Below, in pieces: positions 1 to 11,000 of a stretch of 64,000 bases of DNA (position 1 is the first letter of the stretch; every line of letters starts with the position of its first letter). The position numbers were made by a program, and so were the translations under genes. Below the pieces are notes generated by a model. It was given only the letters and a program-made list of their open reading frames with translations. It had not been told where the DNA came from and made no database searches. Origin of the DNA: Taxillus chinensis (lineage: Eukaryota; Streptophyta; Magnoliopsida; Santalales; Loranthaceae); the NCBI GenBank assembly GCA_023512835.1, contig CM042090.1, positions 48,625,321 to 48,689,320 of the forward strand, given 5' to 3'.

Positions 1-392
1 CATCGACGGTTTGGGCGCGGTTCCAAGCTATCTCCGCGGTTCATTGGTCCTTTTGAGATTCCGGATCGTGTAGGGCCTGTGGCCTACCGGTTAGCGTTAC
101 CACCGCGGTGTCGAGTCGAGTGCACAACGTATTTCACGTGTCCCGGTTGAGGAAGTATCACCCTGACCCCACTCATGTGATTGATTGGGGGACGTTGGAC
201 ATTGAGGATGACATGTCCGTCATTGAGGCCCCTATCCGTATCCTAGATCGGCAAGAGAAGCTTTTGCGTGGTCGTCTTATTCCTTTGGTTCGCGTCTTGT
301 GGCGACACCGTGGCATTGAGGCGGAGACATGGGAACGTGAGTCCGTGATGCGTGAGCAGTACCCAGACTTGTTCGAGGACGAACAATCTTAA
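1..392 (+). pseudogene. Ty3/gypsy pol, C-terminal end of integrase (partial, frameshifted)
   Basis: This is the last part of a gypsy polyprotein that enters from outside the window. Frame 1 from base 1 reads a GPF-type module (RFIGPFEI followed by [11 protein letters not shown]). At about 105-110 the frame shifts by one base, and frame 3 continues with [19 protein letters not shown] to the stop after FEDEQS at 390-392. The tail motif IPLVRVLWRHRG followed by TWERE and PDLFEDE is typical of Tekay/Del-type integrases, where it lies in a degenerate chromodomain. It closely matches the pol end of element A at 47.7-47.9 kb. The role in an intact element would be target binding during integration. 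The frameshift makes this copy non-functional. Confidence 0.88.
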
Positions 393-719
393 GCGTGGGA
401 GGTGGCTGTTGGCCAAGGGTGTGATGTGTTTTGTGTTTTCTTGTGATGTGTTTTCGTATTAGTTGATGTATTTGTATTGTCTTTTAAAGACATGTGTTCT
501 TATTTGTGATGTGCCTTGAGATGTGTATTCGTGCCATGTGGACATGTGTTATGTGCATTATTGTGGTTATGGATTATGGTGGTACTGTTATGTGCCGTTG
601 TCTTGTGCGTGGTGTATGACCCATTTGGGTGTGGTGGCTTGCCTGGGGTGGCAATTTCTGGTGTGTTTTCTTTGTATGTCATTTCTTTTCGAGGACGAAA
701 AGTCTTAAGGGGGAGAGGA
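393..719 (+). other. Post-pol spacer with polypurine tract of the left Tekay-type element
   Basis: This is non-coding sequence between the pol stop and the 3' LTR. The polypurine tract that would prime plus-strand DNA is at 707-719, ending immediately before the LTR. A block of the form TTCGAGGACGA...CTTAAG followed by a G-rich stretch occurs twice, at about 372-403 and again at 688-719, 316 bases apart. Short open frames here are GT-rich and look incidental. Confidence 0.75.
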
Positions 720-2470
720 TGTAATGACCCGTATTTTGGATGTGAGGAGTTAGTCCGTTTTGCCTTTTTAGGTGGAAATTGTTAGGTTTCAGGGAGTTTT
801 CTTTCCACACACTTTGGCTTAATCATCCTGGTATGTTGATGAGCAAGCAAGAGGCAAAGTTTGAGCCCAGATTGGGAGTGCACGTGAGAATGCACGTGAG
901 AATGCTTTTCACGTGCGGTGAGATTTTTGCATGGGAGCCTTCCTGATGTTGTTCCAAGTCTTGTGGTGAAATTATAGAGCATTTGGAGGTGCCCGTGAGA
1001 ATGCACGTGAGAATGCTTCCTCACGTGCGGCCTCCATTACCTTTGTTTTGTTGTTTTGATCCTCTTTTCTAAAGGACCATGGTGAAATTAGGAGTGCTTT
1101 GCCCTGTGTGGTTGCAAAAAGGTTGTAGTCTGTAATCAAAACTACGTCGTTTTGATGCTGGGATTCATTTAATCAAAACTACGTCGTTTTGAGGTTTTAG
1201 TTGTCTATATAAAGAGGTCAAGACCCCCCTGTTTTAGGTTTAGGGTTCTCTTGACCACCGCACCGGCCGTAGAGAGAGAGAGAGAGAGAGAGAGAGCTAG
1301 AGAGAGGGAAGGAAGGAGAGCGCTGGTTCTTTGCCAGGAGCGTCTTGCGTGGGGAGGACAACGTCCAGCGTGGAAGCAAGAGCGGGAGGACGTTTTCAAG
1401 GTAGGGATTCGTTCTTCCTAAGTCCTCCCCGTCCTAGGGTTCCAGGCAGAATATGAGTTATACCTGTTATATTATTTATATGTAAATTCATATAGGTGTG
1501 ATCTCCTATATGAATGTTGGCCCTCAATGGCGTGTTGTTTGGATATATGTAAATATGCCTGCCAAGTGTTTGACATAATGCCTGTGAGGCTGTGCATGTT
1601 ATGTGTTTGAGGTAATGCCTGTGAGGTCGTGCATGTTATGTGTTTGAAATTATGCCAGTGAAGCTTGCATATTATGTGTGAGATTGTATCCGTGTGGCTG
1701 GGTTTATGAGCTGGTGAATATATGCATGCTAAGTGTTCGATGTTATTCTGTGTGACTAAGCATACTAAGTGGTTGATGATATGCCTGTATGGCCATGTGT
1801 CTTGCGTGTTTGCTTGTACACCCGGTGGCTGTGGAAGCCTGGGACTGTTTTGTGGAACCCGGTGGTCGTGGAAGCCCGGGACTGTTTTGTGGAACCCGGT
1901 GGCCGTGGAAGCCCAGGACTGTTTTGTGGAACCCGGTGGTGTGGAAGCCCGGGACCGTTCTTGAAACCCGGTGGTGTGGAAGCCGGGAGTGTTTATGTAC
2001 CGGTCCATGTATAATTGTGTTTCTTGTTATAGCTTGTAATTATATCCGGTGGAATAATTGTATCACGACACGACACTTGTACACAAGCCATGTAGATAAT
2101 AGGTGCATGGGATGGGTTGGGGAGACATGATCCCTACTGAGCCGTGGTTGCTCACCCCTCCTACCATGTTGTTTTCTTTTACAAGGAACCTACAGGCGTT
2201 AGGTGGGACCCCAAGGTGGAAGACCTTATGTACCTTATTGTTTATGTTATTATTATGGGAACTGATGTAACCCCAATGGGGATGGATGGAAAAGAGGACT
2301 TTGTAATAAAGACTGATTTGGTTTGTGGACTGCTTGATGGACTTTACTTTTCTTGAGTGTGTTGTGAATAAATTGTTAAATTGATTTGTATCCTAACCCC
2401 TTTGCCCTCCGTGTGGGAAAAAGGGGAGTCACGTACCGGTTTCCTCGGGTTGGAAATCCGGGGCGTGACA
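720..2470 (+). mobile_element. 3' LTR of the left Tekay-type gypsy element
   Basis: The LTR runs from TGTAATGACCCG to GGGGCGTGACA (1751 bases) and follows a polypurine tract. It contains two imperfect palindromes with an ACGT centre (1135-1156 and 1172-1192), a TATA box TATATAAA at 1206-1213, a (GA)n tract at about 1271-1296, a 37-base tandem array at about 1821-1992, and the GAGC/GCTC stem at 2139-2153. It is related along its length to the LTR at 32561-34382. The right flank belongs to a different repeat. The target duplication cannot be checked because the 5' LTR lies outside the window. Confidence 0.88.
1821..1992 (+). repeat. Tandem repeat, 37-base unit, about 4.6 copies
   Basis: Units beginning CCCGGTGG start at 1821, 1858, 1895, 1932 and 1967, giving periods of 37, 37, 37 and 35 bases. 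The array is inside the LTR at 720-2470. At the matching place the related LTRs of element D carry a different unit. The long open frames across it, on both strands, come from the repeat and are not considered genes. Confidence 0.9.
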
Positions 2471-2596
2471 CAATCACAGTAGTGAAAATAAATACAAAAC
2501 CTCATCCTCCAAAAATAAATACCGAAAGGGCGCTGTAGGGGTGCTAATCCTTTCCTACACGTAACCAACTCCCGAACCCTTCTCTGATAGCGCAGA
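2471..2596 (-). repeat. Tat/Ogre-like leader fragment, first half (minus orientation)
   Basis: This closely matches 19571-19690. Together with 3943-4100 it reconstitutes one repeat that was split by the solo LTR at 2597-3942. Read on the minus strand, it contains the pattern 'gggttcg(a/g)gagttggttacgtgta' followed by a GCCCTTTCGG block. From memory this resembles the sequence just downstream of the 5' LTR in Tat/Ogre gypsy elements; that family assignment is an inference. Confidence 0.6.
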
Positions 2597-3942
2597 TGTT
2601 GGTCCCTGGGAGCCTAGAGGGGGGTGAATAGGCTCTTCTCAAAACTCTTTTCTCACTCTTTGGCACAACACTCATCTAGTTAAGAGATATAATCAATGCG
2701 GAAGATAACCAGATAGTGGAAGTATTTTGTTTTATTATCAACTGATAAGTACAACAAAATAGAAACAGATTGAAGCTTGTAAAGCTTTTCGATCTACTCT
2801 AAAACTCTCTTACACTCTTTTTACAAAGGACTCACACACTAGCCTCTATGATCTCATTGAGCTCTTGTACATACACACTTATTTGCAAACTCATGAACAA
2901 CAACTCTCTTAATGTACAAGTGTTATTATATATATATAGACATCCCTGAGAGACAATCTTGGAACTTGTTCTTCCGAGCAATGTGCAGCTTTGACTGTTC
3001 TTCGAAATTCTCTCTGCCTTGAATGCTACGGATGTGGAGCTCAAGATCTTAGGTTTGTAAAACATAAGTGTCTTTGTAAGTACAAGTGCAGTTAAAGTTG
3101 TGTCCACATATCCGTGTGATCTACGTGTAAGATGCTTTAGGTTATCGATGAGTTTGTCTTACATCGGGACAAAGCGAGCTGGTGACTTTGAATGCGAAGA
3201 GATAAGTTGAAGCAGCGTCTACTTAATCCGTCGTAAAGTTCCTTACTCTGTGTTAATGAAGCGCGGATCCTTACTCCGTGTTAGTTTAGTACTGGAATCC
3301 TTATTCCGTATCAGTGCTTCCATACTCCATATGAATGAGAAGGTCGAAGAGCTTACTCCACATCAGCGCTTCCTTACTCCGCAAGAGTTACTTACTCCGC
3401 ATGAGCTGAAGGATCAGATGGCTTACTCCGTGTCAGCACATCCTTATTCCGCGTGAGTAACTGATTCGGATTTCTTACTTCGCATCTAGTTTCCTTACTC
3501 CGTGTGAACAAAGGAGTCGGGTCCTTATTCCGCACATGTCGTTCCTTACTCCGTATGTATGGAAGACTTAGCTTTTTATTTAGTGAAGACTTTCTCTTAC
3601 TCCGTGCGACTTGTAGACTAGGATTCTTACTCCGCATCTATTTAATTTAGTCCGTTTAAAGTGTTAAGGGCAGATTCCTTAGTTCGTAGCTTTAAGTAAC
3701 TAGTCCGCACGAATGATCCTTATTCCGTATGAGGTAAAGACTTGGTTATTTACCAAGTGTTTGTCGACACTCACTCTTGTCCGGATCAGGATTATGTATC
3801 CTGTCCTCAGCTATACTCTCACGAGTGTAGGTCCAGATTAAGATCATATCTTCTGCACAACTTAAGATAAAACAACCAAAGTCTCAGATCAAATTACATA
3901 GGGGTTTATCCGCATCATCCAAATTCTGGGCTTGATCCAACA
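2597..3942 (-). mobile_element. Solo LTR of the Sirevirus-type copia family
   Basis: On the minus strand this runs from TGTTGGATCAAGCC to GGGACCAACA (1346 bases), the same termini as the LTRs of the Sirevirus at 20323-38798. The flanking five bases are GCAGA on the left and GTAGA on the right, a target duplication with one mismatch. The flanking sequence is continuous in the related copy at 19.57-19.83 kb, which confirms the borders. No internal region or second LTR is present, so this is a solo LTR. It contains many degenerate copies of the motif GGAGTAAGGA in reverse complement. Confidence 0.92.
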
Positions 3943-4100
3943 GTAGACCACACCTTAAACTACTCAAAGTAGAGGGTATCCAACTGTACCCCAAAAACAG
4001 TTGGTGGCGACTCTAAATTTCTCACCATTAGTTTAGTTTGAGCCCACCCCAAACGGGCCCAAACGAAAACCGGTGATGACAGTTGCGGTCTCTTATCCTT
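3943..4100 (-). repeat. Tat/Ogre-like leader fragment, second half (minus orientation)
   Basis: This is the continuation of the repeat at 2471-2596 beyond the inserted solo LTR. It matches 19690-19830, including the block GAGCCCACCCCAAACGGGCC at about 4051-4070. Confidence 0.6.
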
Positions 4101-4199
4101 GTTGTTTTCCCTGTTAGATTAAATATTTATAAAAAATTGATGGGTGTGTTGACTTATATATATATATATGTTCATCATAGGTTTCTAGGTAAACTGGGT

Positions 4200-5088
4200 A
4201 TTTAGGATTGAATCCTTTTTGGGACATGTTTAAAACCCCTAGATTAGTTTGGTTAGAAAATACTTCTGGGTAGATGTTCTCGGATGAACGATCACGAATG
4301 CGTGTTAGTCGGGTGAAGTTGGTTTTTGCTTCATTAGAATCGTCGCCAGGACTATGGTCCTAAGTCTTGATGTAGCACTCACGATAGTGGGCTAAGTCTA
4401 CACCCATTCCTGAGGGTGGGTATAGCTTTCAAGGAGGCGATTGCATACCCGACTTCAGTGAAAAATGTTGCATTCCTTAAGTGAACAAATGTAGCATTCG
4501 CCTGGAGTGGTAAGCATGTCGGCTGTGGTAGCGGGTGTCCTCTTGCCTTCCGGTCGCGAGTGCCTGGTAAGTTTGAGTGTTTACTGGGTGAAATATTATT
4601 GTACTAGTCACTACACGAATACAAGCATACACTTATCATGCATGCCTAGAGTGGGATGGACCAGGGAGACTTGACCCCTACTAAGCTGTGGTTTGCTCAC
4701 CCTTCCTATAAACTATTTTCTTTACAGGGTCTAGCCGGCGATAGGTGGACAAGCTGAGGTCATAGACTTCCTTGGAACTATAATGTAAACTGTGGACTTA
4801 TAGGTTGAGGATACTAGTTGGTAACTTTATGGATGGGGTTTTTCCCAAATAAATTTAAATAAAACTATTTCTTTTGTGATGTTTTAAAAGGTTATTAATT
4901 GTTTGTCTATGTGAGCATGTCATGTGAGAACAGATGCATGTTTTGTGGTGTACAAGACTGTTGTGCAAGTTAGGACAACACCCTTGCTATAAGTCCTTAG
5001 GTGTTTTGCACCAACCCCTTGACCCTCCGGGTGCGGGCATGGGCAGTCACAACCTGTTTCCAAGGTAGAAGGAAATCGGGGCGTGACA
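4200..5088 (+). mobile_element. Fragment of a Tekay-type gypsy LTR (3' portion)
   Basis: The segment ends in GGGGCGTGACA at 5088, like the other Tekay-type LTRs. It contains the conserved block around 4665-4710 (CCTACTAAGC...GCTCACCC) that all of these LTRs carry near the start of their last third. The left border is uncertain; upstream sequence does not match a complete LTR start. No PBS follows, so this is a fragment or a solo LTR remnant. Confidence 0.6.
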
Positions 5089-5640
5089 CGTCCTCCTGGA
5101 AGAAAGTCCTCCACTAGTCTCGAGTCACACCTGAAAGAATAAACAACAAAGCAATGGTGAGCTATAAGCTTAGTAGGTGACTTTAAAACTCTACATCATG
5201 CAAAACATATAAGTCTATATTATATGCTCAATGAATGTACTCGTGCACCGTGTAATGTGCACAATCATCAGGACTCAGCCTACAAACAAATATTAGGACC
5301 TAGCCTATCCACACAAGACAACTTATCCACGATCCTCAACAGGATCCCAACTTAGGGAACTCAGCCCTAGCACCACGAGCTCAACAGCTCAACTCAGGCC
5401 ACAGCTTGTCATCACGAGCTCAATAGCTCAACACATCATGGCATGCCCATTTAGGGGCCTTAGCTACCCATCTCAGTCCAACATATCTCATAAACCCTCC
5501 AAAAGTCCCACAATTATGGCATATCACACCATACCAAGTACAAACCACGCGTCTCAACCATAAATGTACAAGTTCCCAACATAGCCTAATTAGGCATTCA
5601 CAGTGTCAAACTGGCATACCATTTTATTTCCAATCCCAAC
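5089..5640 (-). mobile_element. Reverse-oriented fragment of a Tekay-type LTR (element A/B family)
   Basis: The reverse complement matches the element B LTR from about 52.7 to 53.0 kb, including the region around GACTAGTGGAGGACTTTCTT and the CACTACACAGTGCACGAGTA-like stretch. The last part of the LTR is missing at the 5089 junction. The left-hand limit of similarity fades at about 5640. Confidence 0.65.
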
Positions 5641-5829
5641 ATTTATAACGCTCTCTGAAGGTCAAACTAAAGCTTATTGATACTAGGGAAACAACCCTCA
5701 AAGTCCCCACAATCATCCACATCGTATCTAGGACAAAACGGAGGCGAAACGGCAAAAACGAGGCCAATCTGCCTTATCTGGTCGCTGTCGCGACTAGTGC
5801 TAATATTTCCAAGATCCAAACAAGATCGT

Positions 5830-6870
5830 GTAGATATATACGTGTGTATACAAAGAGGGGGGTGAATATGTATACTTAAAACTAATTCTCTTTAGTTTTA
5901 AGGAGTAGTTTACTTATCAGAGCTATTCTTGCATATATGGTTATTGTTTGGGTGGTATTTTAGTGTCTTGTACAAAATCAAGTGAACAACAGGTATGTAT
6001 GAGAGATAAAAGACAAATACACACAATTTACGTGGTTCGATCAATGTGATCTACTCCATAGTGATAAAGGTGTACCTATACCGAGTCCAATCCATTATAT
6101 GCTTTTAATACAGAAGGGTCTAGCCCTTGTTACAATAGGATTTACTCTTTTATCTTTTAAATGCAAATACAGAAACAATATTACTCCAATACTCACTCAC
6201 TGCGATGAACTATCTGACGCAATCTACTCTTGCGTATTCAACTGCTTGCACTGCTTGGCCTTCAACCGTTCCTTTGCCATACTCACTATCTGCTTGTTGA
6301 ATGCATGAAGAATAAAGCCAGATAAACTCACTGTTATCTTGCTCTGAATCTTCTTCTCTTTATGTATGTAATACAAACTACTTTGCATCTCTTTTATTTC
6401 TCTAGATACCTTTCATGTGTATTGAAAAATATTTTGACGCACACTTAAAGTATGGCATCTCCTTTTCTTTTATAGGACGGCCGTTGTATGAGAATCTCCT
6501 ACTAAGATTAGACATGTTTCACCTCCTGATCTCTAACGTTGAAACATATTACTCCAGCCTCGGATAATGTCCACGTGTTTACTTTGATACTTAGCGTTCT
6601 TAGATACATTGCCTGAATAACTTACTAAAACGATGACCTTACCTGCGTTTTAATCCTTCGAATCCTTTGATTAGCGATAGCATCAAAGATTATTGTTTTG
6701 TAGTCTCACTGATTCTCCATGTAGTGCATGCGCTATGATCTTCGAGTCTAAGATCGAAAGATGAGAGACATTCCATAAGCCAAGCAAATCTAATACCATA
6801 TAAAATTTTACGATATCCTACGGTAATACATTGTCTTTAAAAGGTCTGATTTCTTGTAGTGTTTAAACTC
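5830..6870 (-). mobile_element. Possible degenerate copia-type LTR
   Basis: Read on the plus strand there is a G-rich AGAGGGGGGTGAAT at about 5850-5870, which resembles the reversed end of copia LTRs in this window (TTCACCCCCCTCT). It is followed at about 6020-6060 by ACACAATTTACGTGGTTCGA, a sequence I associate with plant copia LTRs. No clean termini or target duplication were found, and no coding domain is visible. Confidence 0.35.
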
Positions 6871-8052
6871 ACCTAACTCAACTCTTCAATCTTTGTTATG
6901 ACCTTCTTAGGAATCAGAAATGGTTTAAATAAAAAAACTCATGTTTGAACATGTCGGCAAATTTCACACGCCAAACATTAATAAATTCGAGTTCGGGCTC
7001 GCAAAGCTTATGATCAAGCATTATACAAGGATGGTGCTCAAGCTCGCCTAAAATGAGTAACGCATTAAGCTGTTTGCGTGTGGATCTTAAATCGTTCATT
7101 AACTATTCAGCTCTTATACAACCCTGATTGTGTGATAAGGACAATGCCACATATAGGTAAGTTGCGCAAGTAATTCGTAGAAGAACATCTTCATAATTTA
7201 AAAATAATTTTAGAATTTTAATAAAAAAAATCTACATCAGATTCCCTAAAATAAAGTTTAAGATAAAAATTTTTAAAAATCTATATTTAAATAATTTTTT
7301 TCATCCTCCAAATAATTTTTTTAATATATTTTTTAACATATATACACTTTAAATTGATTATAATAAATAAAAAATAAAAAATAAAATTTAAAAATATAAA
7401 TATAAAATACAAAATATAAATAAATAAATAAAATATATCAAATAATATATTATTTATTCACTAAAATAAGATTTAAAATTTTTTAAAAATTAAATTTGGT
7501 GACAAATATATGACTTGTTATTATTTATCGGGCCATTAACTGCTTAGTGATTGTTATTATTTGTTATAAACCATTACTGGGAAATAGGTTCCACGCCAAT
7601 TCACTCCATTCAAAATAACCAAAAAACAATTATCTATACTGTTAGCCTCATTCAACTGGGTGGTTTTCAAGTACCCTCTCTAACTCTACGCTCTCACATG
7701 ATATGATATATTTGATAAATATATTTGATCACTAAAAATAGATTTCATATAACAAAATTTACTAACGGTAGAATAAGTTTGACAAAAGATGGTAGAAAAA
7801 GAGGAACTTGAGAAGTAAATTAATAGTGAACAGACATTGTGAACAGACTTCAAAAAGGCGCAACTGCGCGGGTCATGAGCTCGACATCCCACAACAGAGA
7901 CTATGCAATTCCAACACTCCCAATGGTAGCAATTAACTATTAATCATCCGCCTCCTCGGCTAGAGCCCCAGCATTTAGGTCAAACACCAACCACAATCTT
8001 CAAGCTCTAGACAAAAACTTCTGAGGATAACAAAATTACCAGGTTTACCTTT
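6871..8052. other. AT-rich intergenic sequence and UBP24 3' flank
   Basis: The region is strongly AT-rich, with long A/T runs at about 7190-7500. No conserved coding domain, RNA gene or transposon terminus was recognised. The part nearest 8052 must include the 3' UTR of the minus-strand UBP24 gene, but its polyadenylation site could not be placed. Confidence 0.6.
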
Positions 8053-11000
8053 CTAAATTTGTTTGTAGAAGAGGACATATGCCTGGTCATGCAGCACCTT
8101 GCCTGCGCCAATTGTGGTGACGCTTGCGTCGTCAAATCGTAACCACTGGCCAGGTGGGTATCGAGCATCAGCAGTATAGTGACCCTTTGAAGGCTCCCTC
8201 CCATGATGTGTTACTGTGGCAACTAGCTCATATCTCCGGCCCTATAAATAAGTATTACAACAGCAAGACCACATAAGGTGAAATTTTCAACGAAATCTTG
8301 GAAAAAAAGCCAACATTTTCAATTTAACATGTAAAAATATATCTAAAGAGCTTTTTTTGTCTTCATTTAAATAAAGGAACAACAAGAGGTTAAGGCAATT
8401 AAAAGTACCCTTCCTAATACATGAGGGAGATTTTGAAATGCATTTTCATTTTTATGGTTTGATTTCATGATTTTAAAATTTTATTGTAATTAAAATTTAA
8501 ATTTTGAATTTTAAAAACAAATTCTGTTTAATAAGAGGAAGAATGTATTTTAAAATATTTTTTTTAATCTAGATCCCACAAAATTAGTAAAAAGTAAAGC
8601 ATGATGTATCTAGATAATAAAGTTGAAAAAAAGTCAAAAAAATTAATTAAATTCTATAAAAATATAAATATTTAAATTTAAAAACAAAAAACAACTAAAA
8701 CATATTTTAAAAAATAACTACCTTATTCAAATATAATTTAAATAAAGTGATACTTTATTTAAAAAATAGATGTACCAAACACGCTTTATCAGTCATGCTA
8801 TTTTTAAAACAATCGCGTTTTGGGTCTTGAGTACCAAAAAAGTCATAAATTACTCAATTATTTTTGATGAAACAGTATCAGAGACAAAAATAGAATTCAA
8901 CATTAGTATACAAGAAAAGGAAGAATCATAAATGTTGCCATGTTGGTCCTGACAAAAAAAACCAATAATAATCCTGAACTATATTATTTAGTTAACAGGG
9001 TGGCAAAGTTCCTGGAAGAAATACAGTACATAAGGAATATTGCACTGCATGAAATTCAAAGCGTGAAAAACAAAAAAATTAAAAAGGAAATAAGTTGAGG
9101 GAAAACTGACACAAAATACAACGAAAATGAGAAAGGAGTATCACCTCAGTAGAAGGGCAAACAAGCAAATCACGACCCACCGTCAACTCAAGAGGAAAGC
9201 GGACTGGTTTATGTAATTTAGTGCTTCCCTGGCTTCCATACCCAAAACGCATTAGATGCAATATCATTATCTTGGAAAGGGTCTGTATTTTGACAGATTT
9301 CTTCGCGGTCACAACTGCAGCCTGAAAGAAACTTCTAATCATGAAAAACAAAACATTGCTCACGGAGAGTATTTTACAAGGTTAGGCAATTTTTACTAAT
9401 GTACCTTTCCCATTGCTGATGTCCGATATCCCTCAACAGTTTCTGCTAGAGAAAATAAATGGAGTGCATCCTCGATAGTTCGAACATCATCAGGCAAAAT
9501 GTCAAGGTGCAGCAGGAGATATGGCTGGATTGTGGCAGAAGCTTTATTGCCTAGTATGCAGAAGGGAGACAAAACTCAACAAAGATAAAAACGGCAATAC
9601 GCATAATAAACACCAGTGCTTAACAAGCGAACTCACTTTCCCTACTTGATTTTCAAGAGAAATACATTCATACCACCACTCAGTAACAGACATATATCAA
9701 TACAAATAGACAAGGAAAAAATATATGATCCTTAAAAATGCACAAAAAATATCAGACCACTTTACCCGATGCCTTCACAACACTTTTCAATTCACCACCA
9801 AAAATTGCACTTAATTTTGATGGAACAAAGCTTTGTGTTCTGGTCACAGCAGATTTGTTCTTCTTCCCAACTGTTTCCCATTCATCATCTTCTGCAGAAG
9901 ATATCAGTGATGATTTTCCTCCATTTATGCTTGATACTCGACCTTCAAGTTTAAGTAATTCATCGTGCATTTTATCCATTACGAAACTTAAAAACTCCTG
10001 GGCATCTTCTTGTCTAGAAAGGAAAGCAACGTTTTTGAAACACGTCAAATAACATAAATGAGAAACATGATAACCAAGCATAAAATACTTCCAAACAAAA
10101 CAAGTAGGAGGAAAAACACAGCCCAAAATTTAATTTCAGACAAAACACATGTAAAAGGCGACTAAATTTGAATACAACAGAAGGAAAAAGGCTTGATGCC
10201 AAATGATAACCAAGAATTGAATCCAGAGTTTATTGCACAAAACAGATACATGATGCTAAACATAACATACCTAGGCCTGCCTGATATGCTATTCAGTACG
10301 TCTGGGGTGAAATTCTTAAGAACACCTTCAAACATGGTAGGGCAGAACGGCCTGCCAGTCACATAAACAGTCACTTCTTTATTCTTGGTGCTCGAGTCAC
10401 TTGGCGAGTCAAAGTCAGTGACAAACTCAGCAAATGCAGCTACTGTTGGATAGCCGGCCTAACGGATCAAGCACATAGTAAATAGAAAGTCAGATAAGTA
10501 TATTGATCACAATTATTCCAATTAAAATAATAACAAATTCTAGAATCCTTCTTATTATTGCAGATTATATGTGCACTTTTCTATGGTTGAGATCACTTCA
10601 GTAAACCACATAAGCCTACAAAAGTCAACTTAAGATTATCTGAAGACAGACCTTAGGGATGTTCTGTCTTCTCAGTTCCTGCAAAAGATGAACAAAAGGA
10701 GAACAAGATAAAAGAGCCTGTAGAGTTGCATTAAGGAAGCATAAATTTCCCGAATTAATTAATCCTCGTGGCCATAAGTTTTTTGAAGATGTAACATGCT
10801 CATAGGATGTCTTCTGGATTCCTCCAGATTGCACAAAGACTGAAGAATCATCAAACCCAACATTCAACTCTCTGCCTTTTGAAATTCCATCTTCAACAGC
10901 ATGCAAATTTAATCTGGAAAATTGATTCATAGCACTGGCATCACCATTTGAACACGTTGAAGGTTTATCCACCGCATTAACTTTAGAACTGTTCACAGCA

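Noticed and set aside
1472..2008. 178-codon open frame on the minus strand
   Set aside because: It runs antisense through an LTR and its 37-base tandem repeat; the predicted protein is repetitive and resembles no domain.
1722..2130. Overlapping plus-strand frames of 80-113 codons
   Set aside because: They are three frames through the same tandem repeat in the LTR, with no start context or domain.
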